From the NCBI RefSeq assembly GCF_006088715.1, contig NZ_CP030771.1, positions 8,058,001 to 8,122,000 of the forward strand: a DNA stretch of 64,000 nucleotides, written 5' to 3'. Source of the DNA: Streptomyces sp. YIM 121038 (GTDB taxonomy: Bacteria > Actinomycetota > Actinomycetes > Streptomycetales > Streptomycetaceae). The notes beneath the pieces were generated by a model, which did not search any database, was not told the origin of the DNA, and was given only the letters and a program-made list of their open reading frames with translations. The translations under genes and the position numbers were made by a program. Positions 51,601 to 61,900 of this stretch are shown piece after piece. Each line of letters starts with the position of its first letter. Position 1 is the first letter of the stretch.

Positions 51601-54600
51601 CCGCCACGACGGCGGGCCGCGCCGCGCGGGCGTCTCGTCCTTCGGCGTGAGCGGCACCAACGCCCACGTCATCGTGGAGGCCTCGCCGGTGGCGGAGCCC
51701 GCGGAGCCGGTCGAGCCCGCCTCGCCCGTGACGACGGCGGTGCCGTGGCTGGTGTCCGGCCGCAGCGCGGAGGCCCTGCGGGCGCAGGCCGACCGGCTGC
51801 GCGAGCACGTGGTGACGCACACCGGCCTGGACCCGGTGGCCGTCGGCCGGTCGCTGCTCTCGGGACGCTCCGCGCTCGAACACCGGGCCGTGGTCCTGGG
51901 CCGCGACAGCGACGAACTCCTCGTCGGCCTCGAAGCACTGGCGTCCGGCGGCCCCGGCGTGGTGTCCGGCTCGGTCACCGAGGGCCGTCTCGGTGTGCTC
52001 TTCACCGGCCAGGGCAGTCAGCGCATCGGGATGGGCCGTGAGTTGTACGAGGCGTTCCCGGTGTTCGCGGACGCGTTGGACGAGGTGTGTGCTCATGTTG
52101 ATCCGTGGATAGAACGTTCGCTCCAGAGCGTGATGTTCGGTGCGGACGCCGAGCTGCTTGAGCAGACCGGCTATGCGCAGCCCGCCCTCTTCGCCGTTGA
52201 GGTCGCGCTCTTCCGCCTCGCGGAGTCCTTCGGCGTACGCCCGGAGATCGTGGGCGGTCACTCCATCGGTGAGCTGGCGGCCGCGTATGTGGCCGGGTTG
52301 TGGTCTCTGGAGGACGCCGCCCAACTGGTCGCGGCCCGGGGCCGGTTGATGCAGGCCCTCCCGGAGGGCGGCGCGATGCTGGCGGTGCAGGCCACGGAAG
52401 CGGATGTCCTGCCGCTTCTGTCGGACCGCGTGGGTGTGGCCGCCGTGAACGGCCCCGCTCAGCTGGTGCTCTCCGGCGAGCGCGCGGCCCTCGAAGGCCT
52501 GGAGCAGACCCTGCGTGAGCAGGGCCGGAAGGTGAAGTGGCTGAAGGTCAGCCACGCCTTCCACTCGCCCCTGATGGACCCCGTCCTGGACGACTTCCGG
52601 CGCGTGGCGCAGCAGTTGACGTATCAGGACCCGACGTTGCCGGTGGTCTCCAACCTCACCGGTGAGCCGGCGGAGCCCGCCGAGCTGAAGGACCCGGAGT
52701 ACTGGGTGCGGCACGTCCGTGAGGCGGTGCGCTTCCACGACGGGCTGAAGGCGCTGGCCGGTCAGGGCGTCGCGACCCTCCTGGAGCTGGGCCCCGACGC
52801 GGTGCTCACCGCGATGGCGCACGACACGCTCACCGAGCCCACCGCCCAGGCGGGCCTGGTCGCCGCCGTCCGCAAGGACCGCGCGGAGCCCGGCACGTTC
52901 CTGACGGCCCTCGCCCAGCTGCACGTGCGCGGCGTCGAGGTCGACTGGACCCCGCTGTACGCGGGCGCGGAGGCGCGCGGCCGGGTCGAGCTGCCCACGT
53001 ACGCCTTCCAGCGTCGGCGCTACTGGCCGAGCGCGGCCACCGGCGCGGGCGGCGACGTGTCCGCGACAGGACTCGTCGCGGCGGGCCACCCGCTCCTGGG
53101 CGCCGCGGTGCCGCTGGCGGACTCGGACGGCCACCTCTTCACCGGGCGGCTTTCGCTGGCGACGCATCCGTGGCTGGCGGATCACGCGGTGGCGGGCCGG
53201 GTGCTGCTGCCCGGTACGGCGTTCGTGGAGCTGGCCGTGCGGGCCGGTGACGAGGTCGGCTGCGGGGTGCTTGAGGAGCTGACGCTCGCGGCCCCGCTGG
53301 TGCTGCCGGAGCGTGGCGCCGTACAGCTCCAGGTCAGTGTGGGCGCCGAGGACGCCGACGGGCGGCGCGCGGTCGCCCTGCACTCCCGTGAGGAGCGCGA
53401 GGACCACGCGGCCGACGGCGGCTGGACCGCGCACGCCACCGGTGTGCTCGCCGACGGCGACCTGCGGCAGCCGGAGTTCCGGCTCGCCGAGTGGCCGCCG
53501 CGCGACGCCGCCGAGGTCGATGTCGAGGGCCTCTACCAGCACTTGACGGAACTCGGCTTCTCCTACGGGGAGGCGTTCCAGGGGCTGCGGGCCGCCTGGC
53601 GGCGCGGCGACGAGGTGTTCGCCGAGGTCGCGCTCCCGCAGGAGCAGGCCGACAGCGCGCAGGCCTTCCGGCTGCACCCGGCCCTCCTCGACGCGGCCCT
53701 GCACGTGCTCGGCCTCGGCGTGCTCCGGGACACGGGGGCCGACGGCGAGGGGGCGCGGCTGCCGTTCGCCTGGAGCGGTGTCTCGCTGCACGCGACCGGG
53801 GCGTCCACGCTGCGCGTCCGGCTCGCCCCCGCGGGCGGCGACGGCGTGTCCCTCGCCGTCGCCGACGGGCTCGGCGACCCGGTCGCCACGGTCGACTCGC
53901 TGGTCTTCCGGCCGGTCGCGGTGGACCGGCTCGGCGGCGGTGTGGCCGACGACTCGATGTTCCACGTGGAGTGGCGGCCGCAGTCCCTGGCTGCCGCCGA
54001 GGGTGTCGCGCCGGTCTCGTACGAGGAGCTGGCCGCGAGCGCGGAACTGCCGGACGCCGTGGTGTGGCGGGCCGGTGGAGCCGAGGGCGCGCCGAGTCCG
54101 GAGGCCGTGTCGGCACGCCTCGCCGAGGCGCTGGGCGTGGTGCAGGACTGGCTGGCCGACGAGCGGTTCGCGGCGCTGCCGCTGGTGGTGGTGACGTGCG
54201 GTGCCGTCGCCACCGGTGACAGCGCGGTGGATCCGGTGGGCGCGGCGGTGTGGGGCCTGGTGCGGTCGGCCCGCTCCGAGCACCCGGGCCGGTTCGTCCT
54301 CGTGGACACCGACACCGACACCGGGGCAGGCCTCAGCAGCGGCTCCGGCTCCCGCTCCGGCTCGGGTTCCGTCCCCGGCGTGGACGAGTCGGTGCTCGCC
54401 GCCGTGCTCGCGTCCGGCGAGCCCGAGGTCGCGGTGCGCGACGGCGCGGTCTTCGTGCCGCGACTGTCCCGCGTCCCGGCCACCGGCGGCGCCGACGCAC
54501 CGTGGGGTGCGGGTTCCGTCCTCGTCACGGGCGCGTTCGGCGGCCTGGGCCGCGAAGTGGTGCGGCACCTGGCCGCGCACCACGGTGTGCGCGACCTGCT

Positions 54601-55870
54601 CCTCGTCTCGCGCCGCGGCGCGGAGGCCACGGGGGCGGCCGAACTCCTCGACGAGCTCGCCGGGTTCGACGCCGCGGTGACGGTCGCCGCCTGCGACGTG
54701 GCCGACCGCGACGCGCTGGCCGCGCTCCTGGACGACAAGGGCACCGACCTCACGGCGGTCGTCCACGTGGCGGGCGTCCTCGACGACGGCGTCGTCACGT
54801 CCCTCACCCCGGAGCGCGTCGACACCGTGCTGCGCGCCAAGGTGAACGCGGCGCTCAACCTGCACGAACTCACCGCGGGACGCGACCTGTCGGCCTTCGT
54901 CCTGTTCTCCTCCGCCGCCGGAGTCCTCGGCGGCGCGGGCCAGGCGAACTACGCCGCGGCCAACAGCTTCCTGGACGCCCTCGCGGCCTCCCGCCGCGCC
55001 CAGGGCCTCCCCGCGACCTCGCTGGCCTGGGGCATGTGGGCCCAGGCCAGCGCGATGACGGGCGGCCTCGCCGACGCCGACCTGCAGCGCATGACCCGCG
55101 GCGGCGTCGCCCCGCTGTCCACCCAGGAGGGCCTGGCCCTCCTGGACGCGGCGGTCGGCGCGGCCGACGCGCCCGCCGCCCTCGTGCCCCTCCGCCTGGA
55201 CCCGGCGTCCCTGCGGGCCGCGGCGGACACGGACGCCGACGGCGTACCGGCGCTGCTGCGCGGCCTGGTCCGCACCCCGGCCCGGCGCGCCGCGGCCGGC
55301 GCGGCCACGGCCGAACCGGCGGGCCAGGCACCCCTGATCGCCCGCCTCACGGGGCTCGACGCGGCCGGGCGCGACAAGGTGCTCACCGAACTGGTCTGCA
55401 CCCACGTGGCGGCCGTCCTCGGCTACGAGTCCGCGGCCGCCGTGGAGGCCCACCGCGCCTTCCGGGAGCTCGGCTTCGACTCGCTCACCGCCGTCGAGCT
55501 GCGCAACGCCGTGAACGGGGCCACCGGCCTCCGGCTGCCCGCCACGCTGATCTTCGACTACCCGACCCCGGCCGCCCTGGCGGCCCACCTCGCCACCGCG
55601 CTGCCGCTCGGCGGCGCGGCGGACGGGGGCGGCCTGTCCGTGCTCGACGAGCTGGACCGCCTGGAGTCGGCCCTCCTCGCGATGGAAGCCGACAGCATCG
55701 CCCAGTCGAAGATCACCATCCGGCTCCAGACCCTCCTGTCGCGCTGGAGCGCCCCCCAGAGCCAGACGGCCAGGCCCGCAGGCCCCGCGGACGAGGACGA
55801 CCTGGACCTGGACGCGGTCTCGGACGAGGAACTCTTCGACGCGCTCGACGACGAACTCGGCCTCACCTGA
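45662..55870 (+). CDS. PKS D: two-module type I polyketide synthase (3402 aa)
   Basis: Order by residue: docking head 1-33 ([18 protein letters not shown]); D1 KS 34-461, AT 570-912, dimerization element about 927, KR 984-1434, ACP 1482-1560; D2 KS 1579-2007, AT 2112-2457, DH 2474-2757, KR 2767-3177, ACP 3237-3314; docking region 3322-3402 ending [16 protein letters not shown]. The catalytic residues of KS, AT, DH, KR and ACP are present. The protein should add methyl/hydroxyl and then alkene units, the same pair as C2-C3, of which it looks like a duplicate at DNA level. Its tail resembles that of PKS C more than those of A and B, fitting C to D to E order. A 91-bp spacer with no strong structure separates it from PKS E. 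Confidence 0.97.
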   Translation: MANEEKYLDYLKRATADLRDARRRVRELEDARQEPIAIVGMSCRYPGGVNTPEDLWRLVADGTDAISAFPTDRGWDTDDLFDPDPDKQGTSYTAEGGFLYDAPQFDASFFGVSPREALAMDPQQRLLLETAWEAIERAGIDPVSLRRSRTGVFAGVMYYDYATRLHALPEGVEGYIGTGNAGSVVSGRVAYTLGLEGPAVTVDTACSSSLVALHLAAQALRQGECTLALAGGVTVMPTAGTFIDFSRQRGLSTDGRCKSFAASADGTGWGEGAGLLLLERLSDARRNGHKVLAVVKGSAVNQDGASSGLTAPNGPSQQRVIRDALASAGLKPGDVDAVEAHGTGTTLGDPIEAQAVIATYGKEHSADRPLWLGSLKSNIGHTQAAAGVAGVIKMVMAMREGVLPQTLHVNEPTPQVDWSAGTVELLTEARAWAERDGGGPRRAGVSSFGVSGTNAHVIVEQVREPEEPGTADDGQDAAPSVVPGVIPLALSGRTPEALRAQAARLHAHLLADTGIEPAAAAWSLAVARSRFEHRGVVLGRDRDDLLAGLERLADGDALTGRALGGMVRPVFVFPGQGSQWAGMARELLDESPVFAERMRECADALAEFVDWDLLEELGGDRFDRVDVVQPVLFAVMVSLAAVWQAAGVKPAAVVGHSQGEIAAACVAGALSLRDAARVVALRSLAIRELSGKGGMVSVPLPESEVREVIAGWAGRIEVAAVNGPAQVVVSGEPEALEELVAQCVGQDIRARTIPVDYASHSSYVEQIEAQILEALEGVSPQAAEVPVYSTLTGSWLDATPMDGGYWYRNLRQTVLFEHATRGLLAEGHGLFLEMSPHPVLTVPVQATIDATDSQAATLGSLRRDDGGADRLAASLAEAHVHGAELDWKSLFPGTRTTVDLPTYPFQRDHYWMLAPDQDADGDAALAVDEVEARFWEAVEREDLAQLTSTLVDVDESSLSAVLPGLASWRRQRRERSTIDGWRYAVTWKPQAGGLPVPALPGRWLVVVPESAGEDTWTPGVVEALAQAGAEVEELRVAAQELTREALAVRLREVAGAEFAGVVSLLGFEESVHAEHAGVPAGLAGTVALVQALGDAGIAARLWAVTRGAVSTGRSDRVESPVQAQLWGLGRVVALEHPDRWGGLIDLPPSYDARGASRFASILTGLGDEDQLAVRDTGVFVRRFAHAPLDGPAVEWAPRGTALITGGTGAIGGHVARWLAREGVEHLVLTSRRGLDAPGAVELQAELEELGAEVTVAACDVADREAVVRLLDDLAAEGHTVRSVFHAAGVSPSYPLADMSAADIAEVFGAKTAGAAHLDELLDSEGLDAFVLFSSNSGVWGGGGQGAYAAANAYLDALAASRRARGLPATSVAWGAWGGSGMAAEEQAEEHLRRRGVTAMAPERAVAALAQAVAHGETFLAVADVDWERFAPAFTSVRPSPFIGDLPEVRRALAEPETAAPAGAKGAGSEWAERLAGLAEREQERQLLDLVRGHAAAVLGYAGPEAVEPGRAFRELGFDSLTAVEVRNRIATATGLKLPTTLVFDYPTSAVLAGYLRTQLVGEPETAPVVARRVADVDDDPIAIVSMSCRYPGGATSPEALWRLVAEGTDAISVFPTDRGWGADGLFQPEQSGSDDTSFAAQGGFLYDVSEFDAGLFGISPREALAMDPQQRLLLETSWELFERAGIAPSALHGSSTGVFVGACSQGWSAGLAHAPEGVEGYLMTGDATSVISGRLSYSFGLEGPAVTVDTACSSSLVALHLAAQALRQGECDMALAGGVTVMVSPAAFLEFSRQRGLAGDGRCKPFAEAADGTGWGEGVGLLLLERLSDARRNGHDVLGVLRGSAINQDGASNGLTAPNGPSQQRVIRAALANAGLTAAEVDAVEAHGTGTTLGDPIEAQALLATYGQDRPAGQPLWLGSIKSNIGHTQSAAGVAGVIKMVMAMREGVLPQSLHVDRPSTHVDWAAGAVELLAESRAWSNRHDGGPRRAGVSSFGVSGTNAHVIVEASPVAEPAEPVEPASPVTTAVPWLVSGRSAEALRAQADRLREHVVTHTGLDPVAVGRSLLSGRSALEHRAVVLGRDSDELLVGLEALASGGPGVVSGSVTEGRLGVLFTGQGSQRIGMGRELYEAFPVFADALDEVCAHVDPWIERSLQSVMFGADAELLEQTGYAQPALFAVEVALFRLAESFGVRPEIVGGHSIGELAAAYVAGLWSLEDAAQLVAARGRLMQALPEGGAMLAVQATEADVLPLLSDRVGVAAVNGPAQLVLSGERAALEGLEQTLREQGRKVKWLKVSHAFHSPLMDPVLDDFRRVAQQLTYQDPTLPVVSNLTGEPAEPAELKDPEYWVRHVREAVRFHDGLKALAGQGVATLLELGPDAVLTAMAHDTLTEPTAQAGLVAAVRKDRAEPGTFLTALAQLHVRGVEVDWTPLYAGAEARGRVELPTYAFQRRRYWPSAATGAGGDVSATGLVAAGHPLLGAAVPLADSDGHLFTGRLSLATHPWLADHAVAGRVLLPGTAFVELAVRAGDEVGCGVLEELTLAAPLVLPERGAVQLQVSVGAEDADGRRAVALHSREEREDHAADGGWTAHATGVLADGDLRQPEFRLAEWPPRDAAEVDVEGLYQHLTELGFSYGEAFQGLRAAWRRGDEVFAEVALPQEQADSAQAFRLHPALLDAALHVLGLGVLRDTGADGEGARLPFAWSGVSLHATGASTLRVRLAPAGGDGVSLAVADGLGDPVATVDSLVFRPVAVDRLGGGVADDSMFHVEWRPQSLAAAEGVAPVSYEELAASAELPDAVVWRAGGAEGAPSPEAVSARLAEALGVVQDWLADERFAALPLVVVTCGAVATGDSAVDPVGAAVWGLVRSARSEHPGRFVLVDTDTDTGAGLSSGSGSRSGSGSVPGVDESVLAAVLASGEPEVAVRDGAVFVPRLSRVPATGGADAPWGAGSVLVTGAFGGLGREVVRHLAAHHGVRDLLLVSRRGAEATGAAELLDELAGFDAAVTVAACDVADRDALAALLDDKGTDLTAVVHVAGVLDDGVVTSLTPERVDTVLRAKVNAALNLHELTAGRDLSAFVLFSSAAGVLGGAGQANYAAANSFLDALAASRRAQGLPATSLAWGMWAQASAMTGGLADADLQRMTRGGVAPLSTQEGLALLDAAVGAADAPAALVPLRLDPASLRAAADTDADGVPALLRGLVRTPARRAAAGAATAEPAGQAPLIARLTGLDAAGRDKVLTELVCTHVAAVLGYESAAAVEAHRAFRELGFDSLTAVELRNAVNGATGLRLPATLIFDYPTPAALAAHLATALPLGGAADGGGLSVLDELDRLESALLAMEADSIAQSKITIRLQTLLSRWSAPQSQTARPAGPADEDDLDLDAVSDEELFDALDDELGLT
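45761..50340 (+). other. Module D1: KS-AT(methylmalonyl)-KR(A-type)-ACP
   Basis: KS Cys at 46277-46279; the conserved NQDGASNG stretch reads SSG, with Ser at 46580-46582 instead of Asn, the only such change in the window. AT GHSQG Ser at 47630-47632 and YASH at 47930-47941: methylmalonyl-CoA. KR without LDD; Trp at 49676-49678, Gln five residues on, Tyr at 49700-49702. ACP Ser at 50216-50218. Expected outcome: methyl/hydroxyl (A1-type). Confidence 0.92.
50396..55600 (+). other. Module D2: KS-AT(malonyl)-DH-KR(B)-ACP
   Basis: KS Cys at 50915-50917. AT GHSIG Ser at 52262-52264 and HAFH ending at 52564: malonyl-CoA. DH His at 53183-53185 and Asp at 53690-53692 are kept, but the YGPxFQG motif reads YGEAFQG (Glu codon 53570-53572). 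KR: LDD at 54779-54787, Tyr at 54950-54952. ACP Ser at 55481-55483. Expected outcome: an E-alkene if the DH is active, otherwise a D-hydroxyl. Confidence 0.9.
54305..54379. repeat. Low-complexity DT and Ser/Gly tract in the D2 KR structural subdomain
   Basis: Codons 54305-54322 give DTDTDT, and 54335-54370 give [12 protein letters not shown], made by short GGCTCC-like repeats. C3 has a DT-repeat at the same place but no Ser/Gly run. This is a flexible surface insertion outside the catalytic half of the KR. Confidence 0.8.
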
Positions 55871-55961
55871 CGTGCCCGCAGCATCCGAAAGACCCGAAGT
55901 GAACCGTACGACCGGCGCGACCAGCGCGGCCTTTATCAACACCACGAGGAGCTGACCAGAG
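55871..55961 (+). other. 91-bp spacer between PKS D and PKS E with the PKS E ribosome binding site
   Basis: GAGGAG at 55946-55951, 10 nt before ATG 55962, is the RBS of PKS E. Upstream I see only a 4-bp GCGC stem with a 5-nt loop around 55914-55927, too small to call a terminator, and no promoter-like elements. D and E are probably co-transcribed. Confidence 0.6.
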
Positions 55962-58900
55962 ATGTCGAACGAGGAGAAGCTTCGGGATTACCTCAAGCGG
56001 ACGACATCCGACTTGCGTCAAGCTCGTCGCCGTCTGCGCGAGGTGGAGGAGCGCGACCAGGAGCCCATCGCGATCGTCGCGATGAGCTGCCGCTACCCCG
56101 GCGGCGTCCGCACCCCCGAGGAGCTGTGGCGGCTCGTCGCGCAGGGCACCGACGCCCTGACGCCGTTCCCCACCAACCGCGGCTGGGACGCCGACGCGCT
56201 CTACGACCCGGACCCCGACAACTCCGGTACGTCCTACGCCCGCGAGGGCGGCTTCCTGCACGAGGCCGACGAGTTCGACGCCTCGTTCTTCGGGATCTCG
56301 CCGCGCGAGGCGCTGGCCACCGACCCGCAGCAGCGGCTGCTCCTGGAGACCTCCTGGGAGGTGTTCGAGCGCGCGGGCATCGACCCGGCCTCGCTGCGCG
56401 GCAGCCGCACCGGCGTCTTCGCGGGCGTCATGTACCACGACTACGCCTCGCGTCTGCACTCCGTGCCCGAGGACGTCGAGGGCTACCTCGGCACCGGCGC
56501 GTCCAGCAGCATCGTCTCCGGCCGGGTCGCCTACACCTTCGGCCTCGAAGGCCCCGCCGTCACCATCGACACGGCCTGCTCCTCCTCGCTGGTCGCCCTG
56601 CACCTGGCCGTCCAGGCGCTGCGCCAGGGCGAGTGCTCCCTCGCCCTCGCGGGCGGCGTGACCGTGATGTTCACGCCCGGCACCTTCGTCGACTTCAGCA
56701 AGCAGCGCGGCCTCGCCCTCGACGGCCGCTGCAAGCCGTACGCCGAGGCCGCCGACGGCACCGGCTGGGGCGAGGGCGTCGGCCTGCTCCTCCTGGAGCG
56801 CCTCTCGGACGCGCGCCGCAACGGCCACGAGGTCCTGGCCGTCGTCCGGGGCTCCGCCGTCAACCAGGACGGCGCCTCCAACGGCCTGACCGCGCCCAAC
56901 GGCCCGTCCCAGCAGCGCGTCATCCTCCAGGCCCTCGCCAACGCCCACCTCGCCCCCGAGCAGATCGACGCCGTCGAGGGCCACGGCACGGGCACCACCC
57001 TGGGCGACCCGATCGAGGCGCAGGCGCTGCTCGCCACCTACGGCCAGGAGCGGCCGGAGGGCCTGCCCCTGTGGCTGGGCTCCATCAAGTCCAACATCGG
57101 CCACACGCAGGCCGCAGCCGGTGTCGCGGGCATCATGAAGATGGTCATGGCGATGCGCGAGGGCGTCCTGCCGCAGACGCTGCACGTGGACCGCCCGAGC
57201 ACGCACGTCGACTGGTCCGCCGGTGCGGTGGAACTGCTCACCGAGCCGCGGACGTGGGACGCACGCGAGGACGGCGTGCCGCGCCGCGCCGGTGTCTCCT
57301 CCTTCGGAGTCAGCGGCACGAACGCGCACGTGATCGTGGAGCAGGCGCCCGTCGAGGAGCCCGCTGAGGTCGTGGAGCCGGTCGCTCCGGTCACGGCGGT
57401 GCCGTGGCTGGTGTCGGCGCGCAGTGCGGAGGCGCTGCGGGAGCAGGCCGAGCGGCTGCGCGAGCACGTCGCGGGCGACCCCGGCCAGGACCCCGTCGAG
57501 GTCGGCTGGTCGCTGCTGTCCGGCCGGGCCCTGCACGAGCACCGGGCGGTCGTCCTCGGCCGCACCCGCGAGGACTTCCTGACCGGCCTGGAGTCGCTGG
57601 CCACCGGCGGCCCGGCCGCCGTCACCGGCGCGGTGGCCGAGGGCCGCCTCGGCGTGGTCTTCACCGGCCAGGGCAGCCAGCGCATCGGGATGGGCAAGGA
57701 GCTGTACGAGACGTTCCCGGTCTTCGCGGCTGCCCTGGACGAGGTGTGCGCCCACATAGACCCGTGGATAGAACGTTCGCTCCAGAGCGTGATGTTCGGT
57801 ACCGACGCCGAACTCCTTGAGCAGACCGGCTATGCCCAGCCCGCCCTCTTCGCCGTCGAGGTCGCGCTCTTCCGCCTCGCCGAGTCCTTCGGCGTACGCC
57901 CGGAGATCGTGGGCGGTCACTCGATCGGCGAGCTGGCCGCCGCGTACGTGGCAGGACTGTGGTCTCTGGAGGACGCGGCTCAACTGGTCGCGGCTCGGGG
58001 CCGGTTGATGCAGGCCCTGCCCGAGGGCGGCGCGATGCTGGCGGTGCAGGCCACGGAGACGGACGTGCTGCCGCTGCTCGACGGCCTCGCGGACCGTGTG
58101 GGTGTGGCGGCCGTGAACGGCCCCGCGCAGCTGGTGCTTTCCGGTGACCGGGCGGCTCTCGAAGGCCTGGAGCAGACCCTGCGTGAGCAGGGTCGGAAGG
58201 TGAAGTGGCTGAAGGTCAGCCATGCCTTCCACTCGCCGCTGATGGACCCGGCCCTCGATGACTTCCGCGAGGTCGCGGCCAAGCTGACGTACCAGGAGCC
58301 GACCCTCCCCGTCGTCTCCAACCTCACAGGAGAGCTGGCTGAGCCTGCCGAGCTGAAGGACCCGGAGTACTGGGTCCGCCACATCCGCGAAGCGGTCCGC
58401 TTCCACGACGGCCTCAACGCCCTCACCGGCTTCGGCGTCGGCACCCTCCTCGAACTCGGCCCGGACTCCGTCCTGACCGCGATGGCCCACGACACGCTCA
58501 CCGAGCCCGAGAGCCAGTCGGGGCTCATCGCGGCCACGCGCAAGGACCGCCCCGAGGCCGACGCGTTCCTCACGGCGCTCGCGCAGCTGCACGTGCGCGG
58601 CATCGCCGTCGACTGGGCGCCGCTGTACGCCCCGGTCGAGTCCCGCCGCCGCGTCGCCCTGCCCACCTACGCCTTCCAGCGGCAGAGTTACTGGCTGCAC
58701 GCCCCGGCCCTCACCGGTGACGTGACCTCGGCCGGGCTCGCCGCCGCCGACCACCCGCTGCTCGGCGCGGCCGTCGAGGTGGCCGGGAGCGAGGCGCGCC
58801 TGTTCACGAGCCTCCTTTCGGCCGACGCGCACCCCTGGCTCGGTGACCACGTCGTCGCCGGGCGGACGCTGCTGCCCGGCACGGCCTTCGTCGAGCTGGC

Positions 58901-61900
58901 CGTGCGGGCCGGTGACGAGGTCGGCTGCGACCTGCTCGACGAGCTGATCCTGGAAGCCCCGCTCGTCCTGCCCGAGGACGGCGGCGTACAGCTCCAGCTG
59001 TGGGTGGAGGAGCCGGACGAGTCCGGCCGCCGCACCTTCACGCTGCACTCGCGGCGCCAGAACGACGTACCGGACGAGCCGTGGGTCCGGCACGCGGCGG
59101 GTGTACTCGCCGTCGGGGAGGCCGGTCGGCCCGCGCGGCAGGACGCCGACCTCGCGCAGTGGCCGCCGGCCGGTGCCACGGCCGTGGACACCGGCGAGCT
59201 CTACGCGGGCTTCGCCACCGCGGGCCTCGGCTACGGGCCGGTCTTCCAGGGCGTACGAGCGGCCTGGCGGCGCGGCCACGAAGTCTTCGCGGAGGTCGCC
59301 CTCCCGGAGGGCGAGCGCGACGAGGCCGGTGCGTACGGCCTGCACCCGGCGCTCCTCGACGCGAGCCTCCACGGCCTCGCCTTCAGCGCGGTGGGTGCGG
59401 ACGGGGCGGGGGCGCGGCTGCCGTTCTCCTGGACCGGTGTGTCGCTGTACGCGAGCGGCGCCGCGACGCTGCGGGTCCGCCTGACGCCCGCCGAGTCCGG
59501 AGCGGTGACCCTGCTCGCCGCGGACGAGACCGGCCTGCCGGTCGCCGCCGTGGACTCCCTCGTCCTACGGGCCCTCGCGGCCGGTGAACTGGACGCCGCG
59601 TCCGCCGACGACGACTCGCTGTTCCGGGTCGACTGGAGCGTGGTGTCCGCGCCCGCCGTGACGGCCGGAGCCGCGTACGCGGTGCTGGGCGCCGACGAAC
59701 TGGGCCTGCGCAGCGCGCTGGAGGGCGCCGGCGCGACGGTGGCGGCGTACGCGGATGTCGCGGCGCTCGCGGAGGCGGTCGAGGACGGCGCTGCCCTGCC
59801 GGAGTCGGTCTTCGTTACCTGCGTCGGCGGGGAGCACGCGGGCGGCACGGCCGCCGCGGTACGCACGTCCCTCCACGAAGCCCTGACAGTGGCGGGGGAG
59901 TGGCTGTCCTTCGACGGCGGTGAGGACTCCCGGCTGGTCGTGGTGACGTCCGGTGCGGTGGGTGTGGGCGCCGGTGACGTGGTGTCGGCGGAGGGCCTGG
60001 TGGACGCTCCGGTGTGGGGGCTGCTGCGGTCCGCGCAGTCCGAGAACCCGGGCCGCGTCGTGCTGGCCGACGTCGACGGCACGGAGGCCGCTCTCGCACT
60101 GCTGCCGGGCGCCCTGGACCTCGACGAGCCGCAGGTCGCGGTGCGCGGCGACGTGGTGTGGGCACCCCGCCTGACGCGGGCCGCCACGGGCGTCGCGACC
60201 CTCGCCGCCCCGGCCGGGCGGTCCTGGCAGCTCGGCGTCACGGACCGGGGCACGCTGGAGAACCTGGCGCTGCTGCCCGTCGCCGAGGACGCCCCGGAGT
60301 GGGCCGGACGGCCGCTGGGCGCGGGCGAGGTGCGCGTCGAGGTGCGCGCGGCGGGCGTCAACTTCCGCGACGCGCTGATCGCCCTGGGCATGTACCCGGG
60401 CGACGCGGTCATGGGCACCGAAGGCGCCGGTGTCGTCGTGGAGGTGGGCCCCGAGGTGAGCGGCCTCGCCGTCGGCGACCACGTCCTCGGCCTCATCGAC
60501 GGCGGCTTCGGCCCGCTCGCCGTGGCCGACGAGCGCATGGTGGCGAGGATCCCCGAGGGCTGGTCCTTCGCACAGGCCGCGTCCGTCCCGACGGTGTTCC
60601 TGACCGCCTACTACGCGCTGCGCGACCTGGCCGACCTCCAGGCGGGCCAGTCCCTCCTGGTGCACGCGGCCGCCGGTGGCGTGGGCATGGCGGCGGTGCA
60701 GCTGGCCCGGCACTTCGGTGCCGAGGTGTACGGCACCGCGAGCGCGGGGAAGTGGGACGTCCTGCGGGGCCTCGGCGTCGAGGACTCCCGCATCGCCTCC
60801 TCCCGGACCCTGGACTTCGAGGCGGCCGTGCTCGCGGCCAGCGACGGCCGGGGTGTGGACGTGGTGCTCAACTCCCTGGCCAGGGAGTTCGTGGACGCCT
60901 CGCTGCGCCTCCTTCCGCGCGGCGGACGCTTCGTGGAGATGGGCAAGACCGACCTCCGCGACCCCGAGGCCGTGGCCGCCGCCCACCCCGGCGTGGCGTA
61001 CCAGAGCTTCGACCTCGCCGAGATGTCGCCCGACCGCATCCAGGAGATGCTGACCGAGGTCCTCGGCCTGTTCGAGCAGGGCGTGCTGAAGCCCCTGCCG
61101 GTGCGGGCGTGGGACGTGCGCCGGGCGCCGGAGGCGTTCCGCTACCTCAGCCAGGCGCGGCACGTCGGCAAGGTCGTCCTGACCCTGCCGCCGGTCCTCA
61201 GGGCCGAGGGAACCGTGCTCGTCACGGGTGCTCTGGGTGGTCTGGGGCGGGTCGTGGCCCGGCACCTGGCCGGTGAGCACGGCGTACGGGACCTGCTGCT
61301 GGTCTCCCGGCGTGGTGAGGAGGCGCCTGGTGCGGGTGAAGTCCGTGCCGAGCTGGAGGAGTTGGGTGCGCGGGTGCGGATCGCGGCGTGTGACGTCGCC
61401 GACCGCGAGGCCCTGGCCGGTCTCCTGGAGGGCGTGCGCGCCGAGCTGAGCGCGGTCGTCCACGTGGCCGGTGTGGTCGACGACGGCATCCTCACGTCCC
61501 TCACCCCGGAACGCTTGGACACGGTGCTGCGTCCGAAGGTGGACGCGGCGGTCAACCTGCATGAGCTGACGGCGGGTCTGGATCTGTCGGCGTTCGTGCT
61601 GTTCTCCTCCGCGGCCGGTGTGCTCGGCAGTGCGGGGCAGGCCAACTATGCGGCCGCCAACGCGTTCCTGGACGCCCTGGCCCAGCACCGGCGCGCGCAG
61701 GGTCTGCCCGCGACCTCGCTGGCCTGGGGCCTGTGGGCCGACCAGGGCGGCATGGCCGGAGCCCTCGCCGACGACGACCTGGAGCGCATGAGCCGGGCCG
61801 GTGTCGCGGCCCTGTCAGCCGAGGAGGGCCTCGCCCTGCTCGACGACTCCCTCGCCCGGGCCGACGCGGCCCTCGTGCCGATGAAGCTGCGTACCGACGT

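Noticed and set aside
55899..55955. 18-codon GTG open reading frame just upstream of PKS E as a leader peptide
   Set aside because: It has no convincing RBS and its codon use is not diagnostic. Its end near the RBS of PKS E could be chance.
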